From contig NZ_PXOH01000003.1 of the NCBI RefSeq assembly GCF_003007785.1, positions 62,001-126,000 of the forward strand: DNA of 64,000 nucleotides, given 5' to 3'. Source of the stretch: Aphanothece hegewaldii CCALA 016. GTDB lineage: Bacteria; Cyanobacteriota; Cyanobacteriia; Cyanobacteriales; Microcystaceae. The translations under genes and the position numbers were made by a program. Position 1 is the first letter of the stretch. Each line of letters begins with the position of its first letter. Positions 1 through 9,393 of this stretch are shown here, one piece after another. Under the pieces are notes generated by a model that saw nothing but the letters and a program-made list of their open reading frames with translations, did no database searches and was not told where the DNA came from.

Positions 1-1704
1 TTCCCATAGTGCCTCATGAAAAGTAAAAAAGTTAACGATAAAAACAGTATCAAATTCTAAACCTTTAGCTTCTTCAATTGTAAAAATTAAACTAGAATTA
101 AAAGTCTTTCTTAATGTTTCTTTTTCTTTTTCAGTTCTCACAAGAATTGCCTCGGACGCATTTAAACTATTTAAAAATTCGATTAAAGAATCTGATGAAG
201 CATGAACTAATCTAGCACAATTTTCTTGATTCGGTTTAGCAAGCTCTAGTTTAGAGGTTTCATTTAATAATCTAGCCCGCAAAAGTAAGAAATGATTAGC
301 TAAACTAACTAGAGATTGAATACTACGAAAGTTATATTTTAATGGTATTTCCTCATAATTTCGCTGATATTCATGCAAGCGATCATGTAAATTTTCTGGG
401 CGAAAACCACTAGGACTAATCATCTGATATTCATCACCAGCAAATAATAAATGTCCATCCTTACTTGTTAAACACATTAGTAATTCTAACTGTAATTCTG
501 TCAAATCTTGAACTTCATCACAAATGATTAAATGATATTTCTGAATTTGATTTTGTTGAATATAAAATAAAGCTAAACGTGCTAAATCAATTTCATCGTA
601 ACGTTTTTTTTCTTTTAATTTGTTTTGATATAGAATCGCTATTTTATGTAGTTCAGGGCGTTTCTTAACTGAAATTATGCTAGAGCGTCTTTGTCCTAAA
701 TTTTCATATTCATATAAAGAAAGAAATTGTTTGTCTGTTAATAATTGTCCACCTTTGATAATACTACGAATTTCATCCCAGACTAAAGGTGCTGGATATT
801 GTCTAGTTTCTTGAGGACGATACCATTTTAAAAATCCTTGATATTTGATTTCATCTTCTGCGTTCTTTAAATCATTAACAGCTTTTAGAATATCTAAGCA
901 AAGAGTTTTAATCGTTTTAAATTCAAAAAGTTCTAAAAATTCTGTATCGAGATTATTTGCTAATTTTTTGAACTGTTCTCGTACATGATTAACCAACAGA
1001 GGATTATAAGCAACATAAAGTCTTTTTCTAGAGATAGGATAATCTTTTAAATCTTTTAATAAACGATATAAACCTACTGTAGTTTTTCCAGTTCCAGCAC
1101 TTCCTAATAAAATAACATTTCCTCGTAGATTAACTAGCTCTACTTCTTCTGGTGTTAATTTTAATGGTAAATCTTTATCTTTATTTTTAATTGCTTCTAA
1201 CCATTCGGTTTCTGATTCAATAACTCGCCATTGAATATTTCCAATTAGCTCGTTCATATCATCTAAATTAAATTCCTTTAATTCGGTTTCTATTTCGGTT
1301 TGTTCTTCTAACGTATAGGCAAGAATTTCGTCAACATCATCATCACTAAAATCAATATCATCAAAACTGAGCCACTCAGAATTAGGATTTTGATTGAGTG
1401 CTGAATAAGCAGACTGATTAACATCATCGTGTTTTAAACAAAGATCATGTACAGCAATATAAGTTTGCGATCGCCCCTCAAAAGATTTAGAAAAAGTAAA
1501 AATAAGACGGCTACTAATAGTAACTCTAGCTTCCCAAACTGACTGACTGTTTTTAGATATACTTTTAAGTTTTTTAACTCTCAATCCTGAGTCAAACTGA
1601 AAATTACTTAATTTATTTAAGCACTTCCAAAAATCCTCTTGCAATTGAGCATGAGTACGGACAAACTCGAAAACTTCAGGATGAATTACAATAGGCCGTT
1701 GCAT
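1..1704 (-). CDS. UvrD/Rep-type helicase with RelE-like N-terminal domain (partial)
   Basis: The gene starts at ATG 1704-1702 and runs off the left edge, so about 568 N-terminal codons are present and the C-terminus is missing. Residues 1 to about 95 look like a RelE/ParE fold: a positively charged GLRVKKLK segment, then VWEARV, then a strand ending in AVHDLCLKHDDVN. An acidic linker follows (about 110-150). The rest is a superfamily 1 helicase: motif I GSAGTGKT near residue 200, motif II DEVQD near 395, motif III region FAGDEYQMI, motif IV region YNFRS, and motif V KGLEFD near 547. Family members unwind DNA or strip proteins from it, using ATP. The toxin-like domain may guide nucleic-acid binding or may be a vestigial nuclease; the sequence alone does not say. 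Not a shadow ORF, because the helicase motifs are in the right order and spacing. Confidence 0.88.
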   Translation of the reverse strand, partial: MQRPIVIHPEVFEFVRTHAQLQEDFWKCLNKLSNFQFDSGLRVKKLKSISKNSQSVWEARVTISSRLIFTFSKSFEGRSQTYIAVHDLCLKHDDVNQSAYSALNQNPNSEWLSFDDIDFSDDDVDEILAYTLEEQTEIETELKEFNLDDMNELIGNIQWRVIESETEWLEAIKNKDKDLPLKLTPEEVELVNLRGNVILLGSAGTGKTTVGLYRLLKDLKDYPISRKRLYVAYNPLLVNHVREQFKKLANNLDTEFLELFEFKTIKTLCLDILKAVNDLKNAEDEIKYQGFLKWYRPQETRQYPAPLVWDEIRSIIKGGQLLTDKQFLSLYEYENLGQRRSSIISVKKRPELHKIAILYQNKLKEKKRYDEIDLARLALFYIQQNQIQKYHLIICDEVQDLTELQLELLMCLTSKDGHLLFAGDEYQMISPSGFRPENLHDRLHEYQRNYEEIPLKYNFRSIQSLVSLANHFLLLRARLLNETSKLELAKPNQENCARLVHASSDSLIEFLNSLNASEAILVRTEKEKETLRKTFNSSLIFTIEEAKGLEFDTVFIVNFFTFHEALWE

Positions 1705-1906
1705 ATTGATCGAAGAAAGAAAAACTTACATTTAGCATTCCCCAATATTCTCTTAAAAATTGCTTGGAATGTGAACTAACTGTAATAAATTATTTGCCAT
1801 CTGTGAAGATAATCTTAACCCGATGCGAATAATAGATCACAATCTGGGTATTTTATTTATAGATTAGGGAACATTGTTTGTTTGACGTTGCGAGGAGCAA
1901 ATACAG

Positions 1907-3922
1907 ATGTCACTCGAAGAAGGTTTAAAAGCCTTACAAAAACAAGATTATACAGAAGCGATCGCACAATTAGAAGCCTATTGCCAACAATCGGCAAATG
2001 TTGAATCACCGTTCTACATACAAGGTAAAATGGCCTTAGCACGAGCCTATCGAGCATCCAATCAAAAAGAACAAGCGATTAAGATTGCACAAGAACTCGA
2101 ACAGTATGGAGATAGGGAAACCCGTACTTGGGCGAAAAGTTTTTTATTGATTATTAATGCAGAAGAGCGAAAATATGGAGTAACATCTTCTCATCCGATC
2201 GCTCAACTGCAAACTATTTCGGGACGCGCTGGCCAAATTGGTGTTAAATTAGCCATGCGGGGTATTGGTGGAAATCTTGCTCTAGCGTCTGGCGTAACGA
2301 TTTTTTTACTGTTTGGTATGATGTTGGTGTCTTGTTTGGCACTATTATTTATTGTCAATAATCAAGATCCTGTAATGGGATTAGGAATTGCAGTTGTTTT
2401 AACCCTCATATTCAATACACTTGTATTCTTTGTTTCTCCTTGGATCATGGATTTAACCCAACATTGGCTGTATAAAACACGTTGGGTAACCATAGCCGAA
2501 ATTAAGCGCCATAGTCCCGAATCCGCATACATAATTCAGCAAATTTGTCAAGAAAAAAAAATTAATCAGCCACGTTTAGGAATTATCGATGATCAAAATC
2601 CGACTGCTTTCACTTACGGCTCTTTACCGAATCAAGCTCGTTTAGTTGTCAGTCAGGGTATATTTACTTATCTTGCCGATGATGAAGCTGCGACCGTGTA
2701 TGCTCATGAATTAGGGCATATCGTTCATTGGGATTTTGCGATTATGACGAGTGCCGCAACATTAGTTCAAATCACTTATCTAATTTTTGTTTTCGTGCGT
2801 CAGATCGGTCGCAAAGATGACAAACTTGGTAATGCTGCTAGTTTAGTCGGTTTTGGGGCTTATATTTTTTATATCATCGGAACCTATTTAACCCTCTATC
2901 TTTCAAGAACTAGAGAATATTTTGCGGATCATTTTGCCGCCGAAGCTACGGGAAACCCAAACGGTTTATCTCGTGCATTAGTTAAAATTGCCTACGGAAT
3001 TTTAGAACAACAACAGAATTCTCATCAACCCAGTTCACTTTTAGAAGGAACCCGCGCACTAGGAATTTATGATGCAAAAGCGGCGGTTAGTATTGGAACA
3101 GCTTATCGTATTACGAGTGATCCGAGTCAAATTGGGCGAGTGTTTTTATGGGATTTGTATAATCCTTGGGGATGGTTTACAGAACTTAATTCAACCCATC
3201 CACTGACAGGAAAACGAGTTCGCGCTTTGAGTACATATGCTGAACAAATGGATTTACCAACTGAATTTAATATGGCTAATGTCATCCAAGAAGGCAATCA
3301 ATTAGAATACTCGAAACTCTATGGCAATTTTATTATTGATGTTTTGCTGTTAAATGCTCAATTGATTGGTATTTTCCTCGGTTTGCTGTTGAGTGCTATC
3401 TTATTCAAATCTACATCAAGTCATGCGATCGTATTTCTTGCCTTACCTATTATTGGTTTTGGTATTGGTACACTAATTAAACTCGCGGTGATGTATCCTA
3501 GCATGGCAAGAGCGACTAATACGGATATTTTTACCCTCATGAGTGATCCTTATGCAAGTCCTTTAAGAGGTCGTCCCGTGAAGCTAAAAGGTCAAATTCT
3601 TGGGCGAGGTGATGCAGGGTATCAATTTGGCTCAGATTTGATGTTACAAGATGCGACAGGCATAATTTTTACTCGTTACTCGTCTCGTTTGGGTGGTTTA
3701 GGTAATTTCCTATTTGGTTGGAGAAAAGTACAAAAGTTAATTGGTGAAGATGTCAGGATTATGGGTTGGTTTCGTCGTAGCATCACCCCTTCTCTTGATT
3801 GGATACAAATGTCACACCGAACAACCACCATTAAAAGTTATCACCGTTTTTGGGAAATGGTAATGGGTATTATTGCTATTGCGATTGGTGGTTTTTTGTT
3901 ATTTAGTGTTTCCCAAGCTTAA
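1907..3922 (+). CDS. M48-family membrane zinc metalloprotease
   Basis: 671 residues. Residues 1-60 form a TPR-like helical segment, followed by two membrane spans (about 125-150 and 160-185). The M48 zinc site HELGH lies near residue 267, with the downstream ligand segment TREYFADHFAAEA near 345. More hydrophobic segments follow near 480-530, and one lies at the C-terminus. M48 proteases (HtpX/Oma1 type) degrade damaged or misassembled membrane proteins. The TPR-plus-M48 layout with a C-terminal soluble extension is common in cyanobacteria. The ATG follows GCGAGGAGC, a usable ribosome binding site about 9 bases upstream. It is divergent from the helicase across a 202-bp AT-rich gap. The substrate is unknown. 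Confidence 0.93.
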   Translation: MSLEEGLKALQKQDYTEAIAQLEAYCQQSANVESPFYIQGKMALARAYRASNQKEQAIKIAQELEQYGDRETRTWAKSFLLIINAEERKYGVTSSHPIAQLQTISGRAGQIGVKLAMRGIGGNLALASGVTIFLLFGMMLVSCLALLFIVNNQDPVMGLGIAVVLTLIFNTLVFFVSPWIMDLTQHWLYKTRWVTIAEIKRHSPESAYIIQQICQEKKINQPRLGIIDDQNPTAFTYGSLPNQARLVVSQGIFTYLADDEAATVYAHELGHIVHWDFAIMTSAATLVQITYLIFVFVRQIGRKDDKLGNAASLVGFGAYIFYIIGTYLTLYLSRTREYFADHFAAEATGNPNGLSRALVKIAYGILEQQQNSHQPSSLLEGTRALGIYDAKAAVSIGTAYRITSDPSQIGRVFLWDLYNPWGWFTELNSTHPLTGKRVRALSTYAEQMDLPTEFNMANVIQEGNQLEYSKLYGNFIIDVLLLNAQLIGIFLGLLLSAILFKSTSSHAIVFLALPIIGFGIGTLIKLAVMYPSMARATNTDIFTLMSDPYASPLRGRPVKLKGQILGRGDAGYQFGSDLMLQDATGIIFTRYSSRLGGLGNFLFGWRKVQKLIGEDVRIMGWFRRSITPSLDWIQMSHRTTTIKSYHRFWEMVMGIIAIAIGGFLLFSVSQA

Positions 3923-3999
3923 AAATTCCTTAAGTTGCGTCCTACAAAACCAGTAATTAAGTTAGCGTTAAAGAGATCAAACTCTTCAACCAATGATTT

Positions 4000-4095
4000 A
4001 TGACTGTAACTGAATTTTCTTATCTAATAGGTTTACTGGTTCCGGGGTTACTTCTTTCTATTTTGGTTCTAGCTTGCTTGGCTAAAGGCGGTTGA
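4000..4095 (+). CDS. Possible 31-residue single-span membrane peptide
   Basis: A 32-codon frame (ATG at 4000, TGA at 4093-4095) encodes a peptide starting MTVTEFSYLIGLLVPG and ending CLAKGG. About 20 central residues are hydrophobic, and the ends are short and polar. The size and pattern resemble the tiny subunits of photosystem I, photosystem II, cytochrome b6f or NDH-1, but I cannot match it to a named subunit (it is not PsaM, PsbM, PetG or PetN). There is no clear ribosome binding site. It stops 6 bp before the end of the convergent DUF760 gene. Real coding status is uncertain. Confidence 0.45.
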   Translation: MTVTEFSYLIGLLVPGLLLSILVLACLAKGG

Positions 4096-4100
4096 TTTCC

Positions 4101-4451
4101 TCATTTTTGATTTTTTGGAGGTTGGGGAGGAATTGAATCAACATCCGACAAAGCAACCTCTAAATCTCGTCTCTGTTCCATTTGACTTAAAAAATAGCCC
4201 GTCATCATAGCACTTGCGAGTAAATTTGCTAAATTTTCTCGGTCAGTGGTAATTTGGATGTTAAATTCTTCTGAGGGCAACATCCCCACTAAACCCATAA
4301 CATTGTTAGAAATGATTTGTTTAATTTCTGGACTGGCTGACTGAGCAATATAAGCAAGAATCTCTGGTTTTTGTTGTTGGAGATATTCCATTAAGGTATT
4401 GTCTTCCTGTTCTTCAGAGATGTTGTGTAAGAAATCAGGGTTAAAAGTCAT
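4101..4451 (-). CDS. DUF760 domain-containing protein
   Basis: 116 residues, acidic and mostly helical. The segment with LMEYLQQQKPEILAYIAQ followed by SPEIKQIISNNVMGLVGMLP and LANLLASAMMTGYFL is the DUF760 signature shared by cyanobacteria and plastids. No catalytic residues or membrane spans are visible; the tail is proline-rich (PPQPPKNQK). The function of the family is unknown, but its plastid distribution suggests a role tied to photosynthetic cells. It is transcribed alone, convergent with the M48 protease. Confidence 0.85.
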   Translation of the reverse strand: MTFNPDFLHNISEEQEDNTLMEYLQQQKPEILAYIAQSASPEIKQIISNNVMGLVGMLPSEEFNIQITTDRENLANLLASAMMTGYFLSQMEQRRDLEVALSDVDSIPPQPPKNQK

Positions 4452-4592
4452 TATATTTTTTAGAATCAGTTCAATCTTTCTTCTAGGTTAACTTAATTGG
4501 ATAAAAACGGTGGGTAGTTACAGTTATCAGTCATCAGTCGCAAATAGGTTAGAAAGACTAAACGCCGATATTTTTCACTCTTTCTGTTGGAA

Positions 4593-5075
4593 TCATTGAG
4601 GTAAACTCAAAATTTCAGAAATTTGCTCAATTTCAAAGTATTGATGGAATTTATCGGTTACTTCTAGCCAATAAGAACGACCATCAGTTTGACGACGCTT
4701 ACGAATAAACCCTAACTCGACTAATTCTTGAACCTGTTGATAAGCGGTACTGCCTCGAAGCGTAATTAAATCGGTTTGCAAGATGGGACTTTTAAGAGCG
4801 ATCGCTGCTAAGGTTCTGAGACTTCCGGTTCCCAACTCGGCAGGAATTAAATCTTGCATCAGATGTAAGCAACTTGAACGTAATTGTAAACTATATCCAG
4901 TGGTTGTTTCAATTACTTCTAAGGCACTATCTCGATGGGCATAGTCAGACATCAACTCAATTATTGCATCTTCAGCTTCAAAGCGATCGCATTTGGCACA
5001 CTCGGCAATTTCCGTTAAAGAAAGGGGTTGACCCTTAAGATAAAGAATAGCTTCAATTTTTGTCGCTAGTCTCAT
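4593..5075 (-). CDS. scpB: Segregation and condensation protein B
   Basis: 160 residues, two winged-helix domains. It begins with the ScpB motif MRLATKIEAILYLKGQPLSLTEIA and includes the second winged helix with ALKSPILQTDLITLRGSTAYQQVQELVELGFI. ScpB is the kleisin-associated subunit of the SMC-ScpA-ScpB complex that compacts and segregates the chromosome. It is shorter at the C-terminus than many firmicute ScpBs, as is usual in cyanobacteria. scpA and smc are not in this window. It lies 27 bp downstream of the ABC ATPase gene on the same strand, so the two may be co-transcribed. Confidence 0.92.
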   Translation of the reverse strand: MRLATKIEAILYLKGQPLSLTEIAECAKCDRFEAEDAIIELMSDYAHRDSALEVIETTTGYSLQLRSSCLHLMQDLIPAELGTGSLRTLAAIALKSPILQTDLITLRGSTAYQQVQELVELGFIRKRRQTDGRSYWLEVTDKFHQYFEIEQISEILSLPQ

Positions 5076-5102
5076 AAAAATTCATCAACAATCTTGTTTA
5101 AT

Positions 5103-5978
5103 TTAATCTAAGCGGTGTCCAGTCATTTCGACAAAAATATCTTCTAAATTGGATGCACGACTCATGACACCTGTTTTATCGACCAAGGTTTCTAAATATA
5201 AATTAGCTTGATCTAAAGTCGGAAAAAATTTGTAATCTAAATGATCTTCGACTTGTTTAATCACTAAACCTTCGCCATATTTACGACGAAAATCACTCAG
5301 AGTGCCTAATTCGATTAATTTTCCATTATCCATAATTCCGATCCGACCCTGTTTTCTGGTTCCAGAATCTTCACACAAAAACTCAACTTCTTCCATATAA
5401 TGAGTGGTTAATAAAATGGTCATACCCTGACGATTGAGATCCCGAATGACCTCCCACAAACGACGACGGTTTTGTGGGTCTAAACCGACGGTAGGCTCAT
5501 CTAAGACGAGAATTTGGGGTTGATGTAATAAAGCACGAGCAATTTGTAAGCGTCGTTTCATTCCACCAGAAAGGGTTTTTGCTAATGTGTCTTTGCGATC
5601 GCTTAAACTCATATAATCGAGCCATTGATCGATTAAAGATTGACGTTTGTTACTAGGTATATGGTGCATTCGTCCGTGAAATTCCATGTTTTCCCAGACA
5701 GTGAGTTCACCATCAATACTAATTTGTTGTAAAACAACGCCAATATTTCGCTTAACTTGCTCCCGATGTTTATCGATATCATATCCTGCAACTTGAATTT
5801 TTCCTTGTGTCGGTTGAGTTAAGGTAATCATCATGCGAATAGTTGTTGATTTTCCCGCACCATTGGGACCAAGTAAACCAAAAATTTCTCCCTCTTCGAT
5901 ATCAATGGAGAGATTATCGACAACAGGAACTTTATTGTAAAGCTTAGAAACGTTTTGAACGGAAATCGCCGCGACCAT
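5103..5978 (-). CDS. ABC transporter ATP-binding protein (DrrA/CcmA-like)
   Basis: 291 residues. Walker A GPNGAGKST at residues 37-45, Q-loop in VVLQQISID, signature LSGGMKRRLQ near 139, Walker B ILVLDEPTVGLDP near 160, and the switch His in TTHYMEEV. The C-terminal 70 residues are the extra domain typical of DrrA-like daunorubicin/ABC-2 exporters. It energises export of an unknown substrate through an ABC-2 permease. No permease gene is adjacent on either side, so this is an orphan ATPase whose partner is elsewhere. Start ATG 5978. Confidence 0.92.
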   Translation of the reverse strand: MVAAISVQNVSKLYNKVPVVDNLSIDIEEGEIFGLLGPNGAGKSTTIRMMITLTQPTQGKIQVAGYDIDKHREQVKRNIGVVLQQISIDGELTVWENMEFHGRMHHIPSNKRQSLIDQWLDYMSLSDRKDTLAKTLSGGMKRRLQIARALLHQPQILVLDEPTVGLDPQNRRRLWEVIRDLNRQGMTILLTTHYMEEVEFLCEDSGTRKQGRIGIMDNGKLIELGTLSDFRRKYGEGLVIKQVEDHLDYKFFPTLDQANLYLETLVDKTGVMSRASNLEDIFVEMTGHRLD

Positions 5979-6330
5979 TGGCTGTATTTGTTACAAAAGT
6001 TAATTATTAATCTAGTGTAATCGATCGCTCTAAAAATCACCAAAAAGCAAAAAAAGCAAAAAGACTCTAGATAACATTGGATTTCTCCGTATTTTTCTAG
6101 AGTCTGTCTTCAAATTGGGTGGATTATTAGAGAGCTTATCTTTTAATCTTTTTTAGAATAAAGCCATAAAATAGTTATGGCAGTGATCTCGCTCACTCAT
6201 GTTTGTTGATTCTCGTCACACGTCCGTCTCATCAGAAAAGAAAAAACCCTAACACTCTTTGGTTAGGGAATCAGGTTGACTGGTTAAAATCTATATTTTA
6301 TTTGACAAATGTTTGATTTTATGGTATTTC
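5979..6330. other. 352-bp intergenic region with two inverted repeats
   Basis: No credible gene. It holds a 10-bp perfect inverted repeat (AGACTCTAGA at 6062-6071 and TCTAGAGTCT at 6096-6105, 24-nt spacer) and, nearer the DUF4912 gene, the hairpin listed separately as its terminator. The upstream region of the ABC ATPase gene lies at the left end. Confidence 0.6.
6240..6268 (-). terminator. Rho-independent terminator of the DUF4912 gene
   Basis: Read on the minus strand, CCCTAAC is followed by a short loop and GTTAGGG (7-bp perfect stem at 6247-6253 / 6262-6268), then a run of T (6241-6246 on the plus strand reads AAAAAA). It lies 62 bp past the stop of the 6331-7617 gene. Confidence 0.85.
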
Positions 6331-7617
6331 CTAAAGCCATTCTAAGACAGCATCTTCTTTTGTGTTGGTGTTGCGAGAGGGAGTTTCACGGTTAAACTTC
6401 ATGTGAATTGAGCGAGTTTGTTCGCCATCGACGGCTACAGCCATAATGGGATAATCGATCAAACCGTCTTGGAAAGACATTTGAAAACGGAAAGTACCAT
6501 CGGGATTGAGTTTAATCGGACGACCACCAATTGTTACAGTAGCATCGGGTTCAGTAGCACCATAGACAATTAATTCAGCATCAGCAACTAACCAGAATTG
6601 ACGGGGACGTACAGGAATTGCCGAAGCGGAGAAACCAGCACCCGACATCATACCGACACCCGAATAACTGGCTAAACCAGAGACTGTGGGTACAGCCCAC
6701 ATACCGACACCCGAAGGGAATACATAGGAACTAAGAACCTCTTGAGGTAGTACCGAACTTGGTACCTGTTGCATCGAACCGTATAAAGAACCTGCAATGC
6801 GTTGTGATTCCACACCTTGAGCCATTGCAAAGAGATTATCGTAAATCGGGTTATTCGTAGCAGCACCCATTGGCATCGTCGCGGTGGAAGTTTGACGCTT
6901 GCTGGGGGGAACGAGTTCGTAAACGGTTTTACCAACTAATTCTTCTTCCCAATTGAGGGTAACAAAAACATCTTCAATCCAGTCAGAAGGATAAACAGGA
7001 GGAACGCGAACGGGTTCAGAACGTCCTAAAACTAACCAACGACCATCAGCACAACGATAACCGATATCAATGACATAATCACGATCGCTTACTGGAATGG
7101 GCATATACCATTCTCTAGCCATTTCATCACAGAGATATTCTTGGACACTGTGAGGACTTTGATAGGATAGGCTGACATCCGTTACATCATACAGACGTAG
7201 AGCCAATTGTTGACCGCCTTGACGACGTAAATCTTCTTTGTGATCATTCGGGATATCCCAGTAAGCATAAGCCCATTGGGGATCTCTAGGCATTAAAACG
7301 ATGCGACTTTCGCCATAACCTCTGGGTAAATCCCCTAAACCTTCATCAACTGAGGCTAAAGAACTTCCGTTTTGCTCTTCTGAACCTAATTCAAACTTCG
7401 ATGCTTCCACTTTTTGTTCCTCCAGAGTAATTTGAGTAGTAACCGCACGAGTGGGACTAATTGGACTTAAAGTACCTTGAATTTTCATAGCTTGGAGTAC
7501 AGCCTCCAGTAATTGCGACTTCCGCATGCGGCTGTAACGAGAGATGTTATATTGACTAGCAACTTTACGCAGTTGTCGTAAAGTCATCTCATCTAGGTTT
7601 GGGCGTTCTTGTGCCAT
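6331..7617 (-). CDS. DUF4912 protein with Rho N-terminal-like (SAP-type) domain
   Basis: 428 residues. Residues about 6-45 (LDEMTLRQLRKVASQYN, then YSRMRKSQLLEAV) form a helix-extended-loop-helix domain like the N-terminus of Rho, usually a nucleic-acid contact. The DUF4912 core spans about 95-215, with RIVLMPRDPQWAYAYWDIP and the EWYMPIPVSDRDYVIDIG strand. A low-complexity Gly/Ser/Val stretch follows (about 260-335), then a second beta-rich segment (VDAELIVYG through FQDGLIDYPIMAVAVDG). The function is unknown; the layout is standard for cyanobacterial members. Single gene with its own terminator. Confidence 0.85.
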   Translation of the reverse strand: MAQERPNLDEMTLRQLRKVASQYNISRYSRMRKSQLLEAVLQAMKIQGTLSPISPTRAVTTQITLEEQKVEASKFELGSEEQNGSSLASVDEGLGDLPRGYGESRIVLMPRDPQWAYAYWDIPNDHKEDLRRQGGQQLALRLYDVTDVSLSYQSPHSVQEYLCDEMAREWYMPIPVSDRDYVIDIGYRCADGRWLVLGRSEPVRVPPVYPSDWIEDVFVTLNWEEELVGKTVYELVPPSKRQTSTATMPMGAATNNPIYDNLFAMAQGVESQRIAGSLYGSMQQVPSSVLPQEVLSSYVFPSGVGMWAVPTVSGLASYSGVGMMSGAGFSASAIPVRPRQFWLVADAELIVYGATEPDATVTIGGRPIKLNPDGTFRFQMSFQDGLIDYPIMAVAVDGEQTRSIHMKFNRETPSRNTNTKEDAVLEWL

Positions 7618-8023
7618 TTTTTAGTAAACTCTCCGATTCGCGCTCTTACAGTCAGCTTTTCCTGAGCCTTAGTAATTAGACAAGATGTCTCGCTGTTGTT
7701 TACCCGTTAAGTAGGCTTTGACCAAACCGAATAGGTTTTTACACTTACGCAGCATCAGGAATTACTCTTTATGTAACAAAACTTTTCCCCACTTGGTCAA
7801 GGGGTAAACTGTCCAATTTATAGGCAATTCACGAATTTACTATCGACACGGGGATCAATATGTCAGGAAATCATAACAAAACGACTGGATGGAGATCGAT
7901 AGTCTGATCCCAAACTATGAATTGAGAAAATCTATGATTCAAGGGGATCATTCTTGATTAACTTGTCGATAAAGTTCTTTATAATAATTCATCAGAAAGC
8001 AATGAGGGAACACTTGCTGCAAT
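7618..8023. promoter_or_regulatory. Divergent intergenic region upstream of ndhH
   Basis: 406 bp between the DUF4912 gene (minus) and ndhH (plus), so it must carry both promoters. A TATAAT hexamer at 7980-7985 sits 38 bp before the ndhH ATG and is a candidate -10 box; no well-spaced -35 is visible. A small CCCC/GGGG hairpin occurs around 7785-7805. No coding sequence is supported. Confidence 0.4.
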
Positions 8024-9220
8024 ATGGCAAAAATTGAAACCAGAATTGAGACCAGAACAGAACCCATGATCTTGAACATGGGACCGCATCACCCCTCAAT
8101 GCACGGGGTTTTACGTTTAATCGTCACTCTCGATGGTGAGGATGTGGTTGACTGTGAACCCGTCATTGGCTATTTACATCGCGGGATGGAGAAAATCGCT
8201 GAAAGTCGAACAACTGTGATGTATGTTCCCTATGTAAGTCGTTGGGACTATGCAGCAGGGATGTTTAATGAAGCTATTACCGTCAATGCACCCGAAAAGT
8301 TAGCCGATATTCCTGTACCAAAAAGAGCGCAGTATATTCGAGTGATTATGCTCGAATTAAACCGCATTGCTAATCATCTTCTGTGGTTAGGCCCCTTTAT
8401 GGCTGATGTTGGGGCGCAAACTCCCTTTTTCTACATTTTCCGAGAACGGGAACTCATTTACGACCTATGGGAAGCAGCAACGGGCTACCGTCTAGTTAAT
8501 AATAACTATTTCCGTGTTGGGGGTGTTGCAGTTGATTTACCTTACGGATGGGTTGATAAATGTGTTGACTTCTGTGATTACTTTGAACCCAAAGTCGATG
8601 AGTACGAAAAGTTAATCACAAATAATCCGATTTTCCGTCGTCGGGTTGAAGGTGTGGGAACAATTGGCCGTGATGAGGCGATTAACTGGGGTCTTTCGGG
8701 GCCGATGTTACGAGCTTCTGGGGTAAAATGGGATTTACGCAAAGTAGATCGCTACGAATGTTATGACGATCTAGACTGGGATGTTCAGTGGGAAACCGCC
8801 GGAGATTGTTTTGCTCGTTACATCGTTCGAGTTCGGGAAATGCGAGAATCTGTTAAGATTATCCGTCAAGCGATTAAAGGATTACCCGGCGGCCCCTACG
8901 AAAATTTAGAGGCCAAACGCATGGCCGAAGGAAAAAAATCTCAATGGAATGGCCCAGACTATCAATACATTGCCAAGAAAGTACCGCCAACTTTTAAAAT
9001 TCCTAAAGGTGAACATTATGTTCGTCTCGAAAGTGGTAAAGGCGAACTGGGCATCTTTATTGTAGGAAATGATGATATGTTTCCTTGGCGTTGGAAAATT
9101 CGCGCTGCTGACTTTAATAATCTGCAAATCTTACCTCATCTGTTAAAAGGGGTAAAAGTAGCCGATATTATGGCGATTTTGGGCAGTATTGATATCATTA
9201 TGGGTTCGGTAGACCGCTAA
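8024..9220 (+). CDS. ndhH: NAD(P)H-quinone oxidoreductase subunit H
   Basis: 398 residues, the full length of the 49-kDa-type subunit. Hallmarks: [17 protein letters not shown] near residue 16, then [17 protein letters not shown], and the C-terminus DIIMGSVDR. NdhH is a peripheral-arm subunit of NDH-1 in the thylakoid membrane, near the quinone site, and serves cyclic electron flow, respiration and CO2 uptake. The nickel-binding Cys residues of the related hydrogenases are absent, as expected. There is a GAGGGAA element about 15 bp before the ATG. Monocistronic here; other ndh genes are not in the window. Confidence 0.98.
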   Translation: MAKIETRIETRTEPMILNMGPHHPSMHGVLRLIVTLDGEDVVDCEPVIGYLHRGMEKIAESRTTVMYVPYVSRWDYAAGMFNEAITVNAPEKLADIPVPKRAQYIRVIMLELNRIANHLLWLGPFMADVGAQTPFFYIFRERELIYDLWEAATGYRLVNNNYFRVGGVAVDLPYGWVDKCVDFCDYFEPKVDEYEKLITNNPIFRRRVEGVGTIGRDEAINWGLSGPMLRASGVKWDLRKVDRYECYDDLDWDVQWETAGDCFARYIVRVREMRESVKIIRQAIKGLPGGPYENLEAKRMAEGKKSQWNGPDYQYIAKKVPPTFKIPKGEHYVRLESGKGELGIFIVGNDDMFPWRWKIRAADFNNLQILPHLLKGVKVADIMAILGSIDIIMGSVDR

Positions 9221-9275
9221 AATAATTGGGGTTTGGACAATTCCAAGCCCTAAATTATTGTTTTTATTGAAAGGT

Positions 9276-9303
9276 GTAGAGACGTGCCATGACAGGTCTC
9301 TAC
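9276..9303 (+). terminator. Hairpin downstream of ndhH, also a common cyanobacterial palindrome type
   Basis: GTAGAGAC (9276-9283) and GTCTCTAC (9296-9303) form a perfect 8-bp stem around a 12-nt loop, followed by TTT. It lies 55 bp after the ndhH stop and may terminate it. Similar GTAGAGAC palindromes are dispersed in many cyanobacterial genomes, so it may also be a repeat element. Confidence 0.55.
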
Positions 9304-9393
9304 TTTAGCTAGAATTAAAATCTATCTAGAGTCCAATGAAATACTAAATACAGCATCTCACAATTGAAGAGTAAATCAATTGAATGAGATCTT

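Noticed and set aside
6672-6935. 87-codon frame inside the DUF4912 gene
   Set aside because: Shadow of the real gene on the same strand in another frame.
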